Assembly (NCBI RefSeq): GCF_021261325.1
Contig: NZ_JAJSBI010000005.1
Location: forward strand, 310,001 to 374,000
Direction: 5' to 3'
Origin: Streptomyces guryensis
GTDB taxonomy: Bacteria > Actinomycetota > Actinomycetes > Streptomycetales > Streptomycetaceae
Length of the DNA: 64,000 nucleotides
In this document: in pieces, positions 1-7,836 of the stretch
How the letters are laid out: the number at the start of each line of letters is the position of its first letter
Position numbering within the stretch: the stretch's first letter is position 1
Program-made: the position numbers and the translations under genes
Notes under the pieces: generated by a model
Told to the model about the DNA's origin: nothing
Database searches by the model: none
What the model saw: the letters and a program-made list of their open reading frames with translations, nothing else

Positions 1-167
1 GCTTCACCGTTCGTGCTGAGGGGGTTACCCTCTGTTCAACGCCTCGCGGCGCGCTGGGAATCGGGTCGGACGGCGGTTTTGCGTCAATTGAGGCCCGGGG
101 CACGGAAGATGCGATTGGTCCGGGCCTGGCCGGGAAGGCGAGGCGAAACCAAAGAGAGGGGCGCTTC

Positions 168-407
168 GTGCTCGTTCCGGACCCGAAGGTCGTCAGAACC
201 TTGCTCACCAGATACGCGTCACTGCGCATCTCGCAGGCGGAGTGTGAGAAGCCGCAGACCGTACGGGAGTTGGCGGACGTCAGCCGCGCACTGTGCGCCA
301 CCATGGGAGTTTCGAGCGTCGAGGACGCGATCGCGCAGGCGGACGCCCTGCTGATCTCCTCGCGGCGGGCCGCTGACGGGGACGGCGGTCTGTCCCTGGC
401 CGTCTGA
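168..407 (+). CDS. DUF5133 family small protein
   Basis: A 79-residue protein with a GTG start, chosen because a purine-rich AGAGAGGGG stretch sits about 7 nt upstream. The sequence opens MLVPDPKVVRTLL and carries the arrangement ELADVSRALCATMG, which matches the DUF5133 proteins that are abundant and paralogous in Streptomyces. The function of the family is unknown. No signal peptide or membrane segment is visible. It stands alone, with no obvious operon partner; the next gene starts more than 200 nt further on. The family call is fairly safe, the role is not inferable. Confidence 0.75.
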   Translation: MLVPDPKVVRTLLTRYASLRISQAECEKPQTVRELADVSRALCATMGVSSVEDAIAQADALLISSRRAADGDGGLSLAV

Positions 408-634
408 CGCGACGACGGCAGCAGTGAGGAAGCGCTCAGGCAACCGCCGGCTGTTCGTGCACGATGAACTCGGCCTTCCCACCATCCCGTTCGGGGTGCG
501 TGACGCACGTCCGGCCGGTCACACCGTCGTGCCGGGGTCAAGTGCTCCTGGAGAATTCACACCCACGTATCCCGGGGCGCATACACTCGACAGCCGTGCC
601 CATGTGCATGGGCCACCACACGAAAGGCGCGTCG

Positions 635-850
635 GTGTTCCAGGATTCCCCGATCTACGACCGACTCGTCGCCGAGCGCGGCGACGTCCCCACTCAGGCT
701 CGCCGGGAGGCCGAGCGCGTGAGCCGGGAACTGGAGTACGCCATGCGGCCGCTGCAGTCCTTCGGCGCCGTACCCTCCCCCGATCGCCATTCCTCCCCGG
801 GGGCCGGGTGGCAGCGGACCGCTCTGCTGCCCGGCTCGCTGCCCCACTGA
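635..850 (+). CDS. small conserved hypothetical protein
   Basis: About 71 residues from the GTG preceded by GAAAGG with 7 nt spacing; an in-frame ATG at 602 is an alternative start. The N-terminal half (VFQDSPIYDRLVAERGDVP, then a charged helical stretch RREAERVSRELEYAMRP) looks like a real protein; the C-terminal 30 residues are Ser/Pro/Gly-rich and probably disordered. I do not recognise a function. It is convergent with the graspetide ligase gene, whose stop lies 9 nt past its own stop, so it could be a companion of that locus, but nothing in the sequence proves this. Confidence 0.5.
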   Translation: MFQDSPIYDRLVAERGDVPTQARREAERVSRELEYAMRPLQSFGAVPSPDRHSSPGAGWQRTALLPGSLPH

Positions 851-859
851 CCGTCGTCC

Positions 860-1852
860 TCAACACGCCGTGGTGCTGGAGCCGTTGACTCGTGTCCGCG
901 GCTCCGGCCCGGGACGGGCCAGCCACTCCGCGATCGTCCGGGCGATCGGCAGACCCGTCTCCACCTCGACGAAGCCGAACTGCCCGGACTGATTGCACTC
1001 CAGGAACCACCAGGTCCCGTCGGCGTCCTCGGCGAAGTCGAAGGCGCCGTAGGCCAGTTCGGCCTCGCGCAGATAGGAGCGGACGGCGTCGGCGACACGC
1101 GGCGGGACGTCGGTCGGATGCCACGGTATGCCGGCCGGGGCGAAGCGCACGTCCACCGACCCGGGATCGTCCGGATCCGCGTCCTGCGCCGTCGCCTTGC
1201 GGGCCGCCAGCAGCCGCTCGCCCACCACGGTCAGCCGTACGTCGGCCCGCTTGCCGACCCGCCGCTGCAGCAGCGTCGGACCGAACGCCACGGCGGAGAA
1301 GTCCGTGTCCGGCGCGACCCGGCTGGTCGGCACGGCCCGGGGCGGATCCTGCGGATGCGCCCCGGAGACCGGCTTGACCACCAGATCCGGATAGCGGTCG
1401 GCGAACTCCCGGGCCGCCTGCGGGAACGTCGTGATCAAAGTGGCCGGCACGGGCAGTCCGCAGCGCTGGGCGAGCCGCAGCTGCCACGGCTTGTGGCGGG
1501 CCCGGCGGGCCGCGTCGGGGTGGTTCATCCAGCGGGCGTCCGAGCCGAGCAGCATGCCGTAGAGCGCCTGGGCGGACTCCTCGGTCAGCCACGCGGAGGG
1601 CTGGGCCGCCCGGGCTGCCGCGTCCCCCGGCCTGCGCACCCAGACCGACCGCAGCCCGGCGATGCTCACCAGGCGGCCCGCGGACTGGAGGTGGCCGCGG
1701 AAGCGGCCGTGCACGTACTCACCGGACAGCGCGACACCCCCGGGGAGGTCGGCGGGGTCCAGGCGGACCACCGGGACCCCGGACGCGTTCAGGTGCACGA
1801 CCACCATGTCGGCGGTCACGTCCTCTTCACAGGTCAGGATCAGCACGGTCAT
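860..1852 (-). CDS. tgmB: ATP-grasp graspetide synthetase (TgmB-like)
   Basis: A 330-residue ATP-grasp ligase of the MvdD/TgmB type that forms ester or amide links between side chains of a ribosomal precursor peptide. The N-terminal domain (residues 1-110) holds ILTCEEDVTADMVVVHLN and WVRRPG, typical of this subgroup. The ATP-grasp core follows: NHPDAARRARHKPWQLRLAQ (about 149-168), KPVSGAH, and metal-binding FDFAEDADGTWWFLECNQS near residue 290. It lies 17 nt downstream of the precursor gene on the same strand, so the two are almost certainly cotranscribed. No methyltransferase or PIMT-like third gene follows; the next gene faces it. Family assignment is strong; the bond pattern made is not predictable here. 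Confidence 0.9.
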   Translation of the reverse strand: MTVLILTCEEDVTADMVVVHLNASGVPVVRLDPADLPGGVALSGEYVHGRFRGHLQSAGRLVSIAGLRSVWVRRPGDAAARAAQPSAWLTEESAQALYGMLLGSDARWMNHPDAARRARHKPWQLRLAQRCGLPVPATLITTFPQAAREFADRYPDLVVKPVSGAHPQDPPRAVPTSRVAPDTDFSAVAFGPTLLQRRVGKRADVRLTVVGERLLAARKATAQDADPDDPGSVDVRFAPAGIPWHPTDVPPRVADAVRSYLREAELAYGAFDFAEDADGTWWFLECNQSGQFGFVEVETGLPIARTIAEWLARPGPEPRTRVNGSSTTAC

Positions 1853-1869
1853 GTTCGGCGGTTCCGCGT

Positions 1870-2061
1870 TCAGTCGTCGAAGTGTGTCTTGGAGCCGGCG
1901 GTGGACGTCGTGGTCCCCAACTCTCTGAGCAGCGCGAGGTCACCGGCGGCGACCCGGCCGTCCATGAGCACGTTCAACTGCAGCCCGGAGTCGTAGACGT
2001 ACGGAGTCGTGGCTTCCAACTCCACCGCCGGACGTGCGTAGTTGAGCGCGAACGGTTGCAT
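1870..2061 (-). CDS. tgmA: graspetide precursor peptide (TgmA-like)
   Basis: A 63-residue RiPP precursor. The leader starts with the conserved PFALNYARP recognition motif (residues 3-11), followed by YVYDSGLQLNV and DGR. The C-terminal core is GTTTSTAGSKTHFDD (residues 49-63), rich in Thr/Ser/Lys donors with a terminal Asp pair as acceptors. This is the ATP-grasp target family typified by the S. avermitilis SAV_5884 group. The ATG has GAGGGAG about 6 nt upstream. A TATAAG hexamer on the minus strand (2150-2155), roughly 90 nt upstream, is a candidate -10 box. The ligase gene follows immediately. No protease or exporter gene is nearby, so leader removal and export must be provided elsewhere. 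Confidence 0.9.
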   Translation of the reverse strand: MQPFALNYARPAVELEATTPYVYDSGLQLNVLMDGRVAAGDLALLRELGTTTSTAGSKTHFDD

Positions 2062-2193
2062 CGTGTCTCCCTCGTCAGTGCAGCACCGACCCGGCGGTCC
2101 GCTCCCCGCGGCGCCACCCGGCCCGCCGACTGCATTGCCCTTCCAGTCACTTATACGAATCGAACGAGTGATTGGTTTCGTTACGCTGCGTAG

Positions 2194-2484
2194 TCACAGG
2201 GAGGATTCATGATGATTCGGCCCCTCCAGAGGGCCGCGCATGCTGCGCAGAGCGAGGAGAAGGACGCCGATGTCGTCCAGGTAGACCGGGTCGGGCAGCA
2301 GGTCGGTCGGCAGCAGGAAGTACAGGACGGCACCCCAGAAGACCCAGCGCCGACGGGTCGGAAGCCCGGCACGCCTGAGGTCGCGCCGCGCCCGCACCAG
2401 CCGCACGAGCAGAGCGATGGCCACGGCGAGCGCGAGTGCCGCGAGGGCAACGGCGACCACGATCACCGCTGTGGTCCATGTCAC
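2194..2484 (-). CDS. DUF1232 (YkvA-like) small membrane protein
   Basis: A 96-residue protein with an N-terminal membrane helix (about residues 4-28, rich in Ala/Val/Leu) and a second hydrophobic segment containing FLLPTDLLPDPVYLDDIG, the signature of DUF1232/YkvA proteins. The GTG start is preceded by GGAGGAGGATC. Role unknown; the family consists of small membrane proteins. It lies upstream of the graspetide operon on the same strand, but the gap of about 130 nt contains its own likely promoter, so linkage to that operon is doubtful. Confidence 0.8.
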   Translation of the reverse strand: MTWTTAVIVVAVALAALALAVAIALLVRLVRARRDLRRAGLPTRRRWVFWGAVLYFLLPTDLLPDPVYLDDIGVLLLALRSMRGPLEGPNHHESSL

Positions 2485-2733
2485 GATCCTCCTCCATCCG
2501 GCGTGCCGAACGGCGCGCCCCTTGTCTCGGATTCCCGCATCCGGCGTTCGTACGTGTCCCCCGTCGATCCGTCGCCCCGTCAGAAGCGCGGCGCGGGCTC
2601 ACACCTGTGGCCCATCCCGACTGGCACGGACCGGAAGCGGCACTTAGTAATGGCACTGCATCGCTACGTCGTGAATCGCGCCGGGAGATGCGAGAGCAGG
2701 TGAACCGTTCCGTCTATTCCATGGAGGAGAGTC

Positions 2734-3762
2734 ATGAGCATCCGCTCTTCGTCACCCCGTCCCTACGACCCCTCCATAGTCGGCGCGCACGACGACCCGG
2801 CCAGCGCCTTGGTGCACGCCGCCATCGCGGACCGGCCTCTGGAGGAAGTCGCCAACCTGATCACCATGCTGGAGCAGTCCCCGCAGTATGCGAGGGCCAC
2901 GATCGACGCGCTGCGCGCGGTCGGCACCGACCGCTCCGTGGAGGACGTCACCCGTCTGGTCACCCTGCTGACCCAGCCACCGCGCGACCCCTCCAGTGCG
3001 GACGAGGTAATCCGTGCGGCGGCCGAGAACCGTCCGGTGGAGGAGGTGACCCGGCTGATGGCGCTGCTGCACCTGCCGTCGACCGAGCGCCGCTTCGGGC
3101 AGGAGGCGGCAAAGGCGGTCGCCGCGGCGCGGTCCGTGGAGGACCTCGTGGAACTCATCGGCCGGCTCAGCACGGAACGCGCCTCCCACTCCGGCCCACC
3201 GAAGACGGAGCCACCGCCTCCACAGCCCGGCGAGACGGACTGGCGCCAGGAAGGCACCGGCCTCCCACCCTTCCCCACGGTCCTGCCTTCCTACGGCGGC
3301 GACACCATGCCGAGGCAGCCCGTCGGTGCGCCGCATCGCGCGGCCGAGCGTCCGCCGTGGGCGGGCCTGCTCGTCGCAGCCGCACTCTTCCTGTGCGCGC
3401 TGCTCTGGTTCCCGATGTACCAGTCCGGTGAGCCCGTCGACGTCTACGCCTCCGGTATCGCGGTGTCGGTCCTGTACGCGTTGCTGGCCGTGCTGGTGAC
3501 CCTGCGGCCCGTCCGGGCCGTTCTCGTGGTCGCGGTCATGCTGCCGACGCTGCTTGCCGGGGCCGAGCTGTACCGGGGGCTCCGCTCGTCGTCGCAGTTC
3601 CGGGCGCTCGACCTCACGCTCGCCCCGGGCTGGCTCGCGGGCCTGGCCGCCGTGATCGCGGCACTCACGGCACTGACGGCCCTGGTCCTGCGCGCAGCCG
3701 CCCGCCCGCCCGCCCTGGGCGCTCCCGCCCGCCCCCTGGCCACGGCGAGGCGAATGGACTGA
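2734..3762 (+). CDS. membrane protein with four 33-residue helical repeats
   Basis: A 342-residue protein with GGAGGAGAGTC before the ATG. Residues 34-146 contain four copies of a motif spaced exactly 33 residues apart: RPLEEVANLITMLE (34), RSVEDVTRLVTLLT (67), RPVEEVTRLMALLH (100) and RSVEDLVELIGRLS (133). The pattern suggests an alpha-solenoid. A Pro-rich linker (about 150-205) leads to four hydrophobic segments that should span the membrane (about 210-335). The repeats would therefore lie on one side of the membrane, probably the cytoplasm. I do not know a named family; a scaffold or protein-binding role is plausible by analogy with other helical repeats but is not shown. Confidence 0.75.
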   Translation: MSIRSSSPRPYDPSIVGAHDDPASALVHAAIADRPLEEVANLITMLEQSPQYARATIDALRAVGTDRSVEDVTRLVTLLTQPPRDPSSADEVIRAAAENRPVEEVTRLMALLHLPSTERRFGQEAAKAVAAARSVEDLVELIGRLSTERASHSGPPKTEPPPPQPGETDWRQEGTGLPPFPTVLPSYGGDTMPRQPVGAPHRAAERPPWAGLLVAAALFLCALLWFPMYQSGEPVDVYASGIAVSVLYALLAVLVTLRPVRAVLVVAVMLPTLLAGAELYRGLRSSSQFRALDLTLAPGWLAGLAAVIAALTALTALVLRAAARPPALGAPARPLATARRMD

Positions 3763-3802
3763 GGCACCGGTTCCCCGACGGCCACAGGCCGTTGTGGTCC
3801 CC

Positions 3803-3873
3803 CGCCCGCGGTTCTCCGGACCGCGGGCGCTTCAGCGACTCCGGACAAGCCCCCGCACAGGCGGGGCTTGTCC
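3803..3873. terminator. tandem hairpins between convergent genes
   Basis: Two inverted repeats in the gap between two convergent genes. The first has 10-bp arms CGCCCGCGGT/ACCGCGGGCG (3803-3829, loop 7 nt). The second has 11-bp arms GGACAAGCCCC/GGGGCTTGTCC (3843-3853 and 3863-3873). Neither is followed by a T tract, which is normal for Streptomyces terminators. The position suggests bidirectional termination. Confidence 0.6.
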
Positions 3874-3881
3874 ACGGTCGC

Positions 3882-5054
3882 TCAGCGGCCGGACTCGTCC
3901 GACCGCTCGACTGCGCCTTCCGGCTCCCGCCCGCCGTCCGCGGCGGACGCGGGACGCAGGGCCTTTGCGGTGTCCTTCAGGCGCTCCAGCCTCCGGGTCA
4001 GCTGCTGGAACGGGGAGCCCTGGGCGGCGGCGGGCGGCTGCGGCCGGGCGGGCGGGCCGTCGCCGTTCTCGCGGTAGACGGCCAGTGCCTCGTGCGCGCG
4101 CTCGGCGGCCTCGCGGTACAGATCCCGGGACTTGGTCATCGCCTCGAGCGCCTCGGCGTACATGGCCACGAGCCCGCGTGCGCGGGCGAGTTCCTCCTCG
4201 AGCGTCATCAGCTGCCAGTCCTCCCGCAGCGCGGTGACGACCCCCTCGGCGCCGTCCGGCTGCGGAAGCGGCAGCGCGGCGTAACGCGCGAGGGCGTCGA
4301 GAAGTTGTGCCGGCCGTGAGCCGTCGAGAAAGACGGTGCGTACGGAGAAGTCGTCCCCGTCGAAGCCTTTCGGGGCCGGCGCGGGGGGCAGCAGGACGGC
4401 CCCGCCGCGCGGGACCTGCACCCCGAACTCGCGCAGGACCCGGTTCACGATGCGCAGCTGGTCCGGTGCGGCACGGTGCTCCAGCACGCGATGCCGCAGG
4501 CTCGGCGGCAGCAGCGGGCCGATCGGCAGCCGGCCGCGCTCGTCGGGGGTCATCGCCTCATGCACGACCAGGTTGATGTTCCATCCTCCGCGCACGGAGT
4601 TGCGGAGCAGCCGCCGGATCTCCTTGTCGTCCGTGGGAAGGCGGTTGGCCTCCCGCAGGCGCAGCCCCGTGACCGGCTGGCGGTCCCAGGGCGCATCCGG
4701 CTCCGCGGGCCAGAACATGGTGGCGGGGGACGGCCATCCCTGGTCCCACGGTCGTTCCGCCTCCGCCGCCAGCACCCAGTCCGCGCCGGGCTCGGCATCG
4801 TGCACCAGGGTCAGCCGGGCTCGCACGGTCACCGAATCGGCGACCGTCCAGCGCGCCTCGAAGACGGAGTCCGAACTGCTGCTCGCGGTGGCCTCGGGGA
4901 CAGCCACTTCGAGATGGTCGTCGATGGTCCCGTCGTCCTTGAGCCGGTGCAGCGTCCGGCGTACGACGTCTTCGGCATCGGGTTCGGGATGGCGGCCGCG
5001 GGCCAGCCACAGCGTGGGGGACGGGGTCGGGCGGACGGAGGGCGAAGTACGCAT
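3882..5054 (-). CDS. hypothetical protein with C-terminal coiled coil
   Basis: A 390-residue protein that I do not recognise. The ATG is chosen because the frame upstream has no coding character. Residues 1-260 look like a soluble globular domain with conserved-looking stretches such as LPTDDKEIRRLLRNSVRGGW, WNINLVVHEAMTPDERG and REFGVQVPRGG. Residues 265-345 are Ala/Glu/Leu/Arg-rich and strongly helical (EELARARGLVAMYAEALEAM), a likely coiled coil, and the last 45 residues are polar and probably disordered. No signal peptide or membrane segment is visible. It is transcribed away from the PadR gene. No function can be assigned. Confidence 0.65.
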   Translation of the reverse strand: MRTSPSVRPTPSPTLWLARGRHPEPDAEDVVRRTLHRLKDDGTIDDHLEVAVPEATASSSSDSVFEARWTVADSVTVRARLTLVHDAEPGADWVLAAEAERPWDQGWPSPATMFWPAEPDAPWDRQPVTGLRLREANRLPTDDKEIRRLLRNSVRGGWNINLVVHEAMTPDERGRLPIGPLLPPSLRHRVLEHRAAPDQLRIVNRVLREFGVQVPRGGAVLLPPAPAPKGFDGDDFSVRTVFLDGSRPAQLLDALARYAALPLPQPDGAEGVVTALREDWQLMTLEEELARARGLVAMYAEALEAMTKSRDLYREAAERAHEALAVYRENGDGPPARPQPPAAAQGSPFQQLTRRLERLKDTAKALRPASAADGGREPEGAVERSDESGR

Positions 5055-5230
5055 GAGTCCATCTGAGGGCGGGGGCACGTGCACGCACCAGTATTGTCGC
5101 CGCGCGTCGGCGGGGTTCGCCCGGGGTGGTCGCACGGGAGCTGCCCGGCGCACTCGGGGTGCGAGGAGTCCACTCCAGGAGACCCGGTTCACCCGTATCC
5201 CCGGCGCACCGGGCCCGCCACAATGGCGCC

Positions 5231-5279
5231 CGCGAACAGGGCCCGCCCACCATCCGCTTAGGGGCGGGTCCTGTTCGCG
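5231..5279. repeat. 18-bp inverted repeat in a divergent promoter region
   Basis: CGCGAACAGGGCCCGCCC (5231-5248) pairs with 5262-5279 at 17 of 18 positions, the exception being a G-T wobble, with a 13-nt loop. It looks like an intrinsic terminator stem but lies between two divergently transcribed genes, where no transcript should end. It could be a transcript attenuator, a barrier to transcription from outside, or the relic of a lost gene. Confidence 0.5.
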
Positions 5280-5311
5280 CCTCCCCACGACGTATGACTC
5301 GCCCTTGCGCT

Positions 5312-5332
5312 ATATATCGGAAGCCGAGATAT
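5312..5332. promoter_or_regulatory. candidate PadR operator
   Basis: Inverted repeat ATATATCGG-AAG-CCGAGATAT (9-bp arms, 8 of 9 matching, 3-nt spacer), ending 9 nt before the PadR start codon. The left arm overlaps TATATA, a likely -10 element. An AT-rich dyad at the promoter of a PadR gene is the usual autoregulatory arrangement. Confidence 0.65.
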
Positions 5333-5341
5333 CATGGCAGC

Positions 5342-5725
5342 ATGGCATCGAGGAGCATGACTCAGGCGGCGTTCTTCGTCCTCACCGCTCTGGCCGACCA
5401 GCCCCGGCACGGCTACGGGATTCTGCGGGAGGTCGAGGAACTGTCCGACGGCGCGGTGCAGTTGCGCGTCGGCACCCTGTACGGCGTGCTGGACAGACTC
5501 ACCGCGGACGGGCTGATCGTCCTGGACCGCGAGGAGGTGCACGAGGGCCGGCTGCGGCGCTACTACCGCCTCACCCCCGAAGGGATGCAGGCCCTCGGCA
5601 CGGAGGCGGAGCGCATGGCTGCCGGCGCCAGCGCCGCCAAGGAGCGGATCGCCGCGGGGCGCAGGGCCCCCGGCGCGGTCGCGAAGCCGTCCGCAGGGCC
5701 CGGATTCGCAGGAGGTGTGGCATGA
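5342..5725 (+). CDS. PadR family transcriptional regulator
   Basis: A 127-residue winged-helix regulator. It has the PadR hallmarks: MTQAAFFVLTALADQPRHGYGI at the N-terminus, GTLYGVLDRLTADGLI as recognition helix and wing region, and RRYYRLTPEGMQAL. The C-terminal tail is short and Ala/Gly-rich, so dimerisation probably uses a reduced helix. There is no clear ribosome-binding site before the ATG. Its stop overlaps the next start as ATGA, so the two are translated together. It most likely represses this two-gene operon through the dyad upstream; the effector is unknown. Confidence 0.88.
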   Translation: MASRSMTQAAFFVLTALADQPRHGYGILREVEELSDGAVQLRVGTLYGVLDRLTADGLIVLDREEVHEGRLRRYYRLTPEGMQALGTEAERMAAGASAAKERIAAGRRAPGAVAKPSAGPGFAGGVA

Positions 5726-6723
5726 CGACGCTGCTCGAGACGCGCTACCGCACGGTGCTGCGCCTGCTCCCCGCCTACTACCGACGGCACCGGGAGGAGG
5801 AGATGGTCGAGGTGTACCTGTGGGACCTCGACGAGGAGACCCAGGACCAGAGCAGGCCCACGCTGGGCGAGGTGGCGAGCGTAGCCGCCCTCGCCGTACG
5901 CAGCAGGCTGGCCGCCACCGGCGCGCCACGGCCGTACGCGGTCCTCGGGTCGGCCGTCCGGCACTTCGCGCTGTTCGCCGTGCTGTTGCAGGCGGCCGCC
6001 GCGCTCGTCGACCGGGTTCTGGAGCTGACCTGGGCGGCCACGCACGGAGCGGGCGACTGGCACATGTTCCTGTCGGGGTTCACCGGCCGTGGCCCCCTGA
6101 TGGGGGTCGTCGAAGTCGCCCAGTGGACGCTGCCGCTGCTGTGGACGGTCGGATTCTTCGCCCTCCTGCACGACCGCCGACGCCTCGCCCGGACGTCCGT
6201 GCTGCTCGCCGCGCTGCCCACGCTGTGGCCGTTCGCCGGTCCGCTGGTGAGTGGACTGGAGCCGTGGGACCCGTGGTTCGCCACCGCCGGAGCACTCTTC
6301 GCCTGGCTGCCGGCGCTCGCCCTGTGCGCCGCCCACCACCGGGACGCGCCCGCGGCGGTTCTGCCCGCCGGCACCCCGGGCCTCGTGTTCGCGGCCTGCA
6401 GCGTGGTGACGGGCGCGTCCGAGGTCCTCCTGTCCGTCACACCCGACGCGGCCTGGGCACCGGTCACCTGCTTCGTCGTCGGGGCGCTCGGCTGGCTGCT
6501 GCTGCGCCGTCGTCGTGCGGATGCGAGCGCTGCCGGCGGTGCCGTGGCCCTGGCCGCGCTGAGCCTGCTGCTCCTGGCGGTGCGGATCGCCATGCTGTAT
6601 CCGTGGCTCGGCCTCCCCGTCCCCGTCGTCTTCATCGGCGGCGCGCTGGCCCAGGCGGCCGTGCTCACGCTGCTGACCGTGGCGCTGGCCGTCCTGGCCC
6701 GGCGCGACCTCGCCGCGCGCTGA
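5722..6723 (+). CDS. PadR-coupled multi-spanning membrane protein
   Basis: A 333-residue integral membrane protein. The N-terminus (about residues 1-60, TRYRTVLRLLPAYYRRHREEEM) is cytosolic and of the kind found in permease-like partners of PadR regulators; it is followed by about seven to eight hydrophobic segments from residue 70 to the end, with RRRR and RRDL positive patches between them. GGAGG precedes the ATG and the start overlaps the PadR stop by 4 nt. It is probably the gene that PadR controls. Such pairs often concern envelope stress or drug response, but no transport motif identifies a substrate here. Confidence 0.75.
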   Translation: MTTLLETRYRTVLRLLPAYYRRHREEEMVEVYLWDLDEETQDQSRPTLGEVASVAALAVRSRLAATGAPRPYAVLGSAVRHFALFAVLLQAAAALVDRVLELTWAATHGAGDWHMFLSGFTGRGPLMGVVEVAQWTLPLLWTVGFFALLHDRRRLARTSVLLAALPTLWPFAGPLVSGLEPWDPWFATAGALFAWLPALALCAAHHRDAPAAVLPAGTPGLVFAACSVVTGASEVLLSVTPDAAWAPVTCFVVGALGWLLLRRRRADASAAGGAVALAALSLLLLAVRIAMLYPWLGLPVPVVFIGGALAQAAVLTLLTVALAVLARRDLAAR

Positions 6724-6798
6724 CTCGCGCGGGTTGCAGTCCGGCACGTCCTGTCGGCCCGGTCCGCCGTCGTGTGCCGTCCGGTTGCCGGTCCGTGC

Positions 6799-7764
6799 TC
6801 AGTGCGGGTAGGCCCGCGGCGGCCGCTGGCGGACCGGCCCGGCGCGGAAGTCCTCGATGACGGAGCTGATCTGGCGCATGAGCGCGGTGTTCTCCAGCCG
6901 GTCCAGGTAGAGGTTGCGACGGGCGAGGCCGGCGGCGTCGACGCAGAAGTACAGGGACATCAGCGGGTTGACGAACAGTTCGCTGTCCTTGGTTCGCCGC
7001 GTGAAGCGGACGTCGCCGAAGTCGCCGCGTACGGCCGCCGCCACGGAGCCGTTGACGATGCTCGGGTACTCGGGCGTGCTGCGCTGGGCGTGGGCGACCG
7101 CGTCGAGGTAGAGGGCGCCCTCCCGGCTCTCGCGCGGCAGCGAGAACGCGCCCAGGTAGGCGCCGTCCCGGTCCAGCGCGGCCAGGTTCTCCAGCACCAG
7201 GGAGTGGCTGACCCCGTGGTGGGCGTCCACCCCGAACCCCAGGCAGGCGACGAGCCGTTGGGGTATCCCGTCCAGTCCGTTCACGGCGGCCAGGCTTGCC
7301 ATGTCCTCCTCCGGCGTGCCCAGCCCGTGCTCGTCACCCCGCATGAGGATGTCGGTTCCGCCGTCCACCAGTACCACCGCGTCCACGCCGCCGAGATGGT
7401 CGACGAGCGCGCGATACGCGGCGCGCAGTGGCCGGACCCCGGTCTGCGGGAACGCATACACCGTGTCCGGCAGTCCCTGCCCCGCCAGCCACCGGGCGAG
7501 TACGCGCTCCGGGAAGTAGTCGCCGCGCGCCGCGGTGCCGGGCCCGATGGCCGCGACGTCCGGCTCCAGCCAGACGTCCGTGTCCAGCCCGTACAGGTCG
7601 GCGAAGGACAGGTTGGCCAGATGGACCTCCTTGCCCGCCGAGCGCAGCGCGAGGGCCAGCGGGAGGCCGGCGTACACGTCGAAGCCGCCGCCCGCTCCGG
7701 CGACGAGAATGCGCCGGGCATCGCGGAGACGAGTGAAGAAGGGGGGCTCGGTGAGGGAGAACAC
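6799..7764 (-). CDS. DUF1152 domain protein
   Basis: A 321-residue soluble protein that matches DUF1152: RILVAGAGGGFDVYAGLPLA near the N-terminus (a glycine-rich, Rossmann-like nucleotide loop), VDAVVLVDGGTDILMRGDE in the middle, and NPLMSLYFCVDAAGLARRN toward the C-terminus. The family's reaction is not established. It lies upstream of nothing obvious on its strand and converges with the PadR-coupled membrane gene. No export signal is visible. Confidence 0.8.
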   Translation of the reverse strand: MFSLTEPPFFTRLRDARRILVAGAGGGFDVYAGLPLALALRSAGKEVHLANLSFADLYGLDTDVWLEPDVAAIGPGTAARGDYFPERVLARWLAGQGLPDTVYAFPQTGVRPLRAAYRALVDHLGGVDAVVLVDGGTDILMRGDEHGLGTPEEDMASLAAVNGLDGIPQRLVACLGFGVDAHHGVSHSLVLENLAALDRDGAYLGAFSLPRESREGALYLDAVAHAQRSTPEYPSIVNGSVAAAVRGDFGDVRFTRRTKDSELFVNPLMSLYFCVDAAGLARRNLYLDRLENTALMRQISSVIEDFRAGPVRQRPPRAYPH

Positions 7765-7836
7765 CGGGGGACGGTAACAGCCTGAGGGGGTGTGGGGGCG
7801 GTTCCTTTTCCGGCCCCTGGTCGATGCCCGGGACGG

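Noticed and set aside
1..167. Possible gene entering from the left edge
   Set aside because: The open frames here (for example one starting at 13) are Arg/Ser-rich without motif, and the DUF5133 gene is read in another frame.
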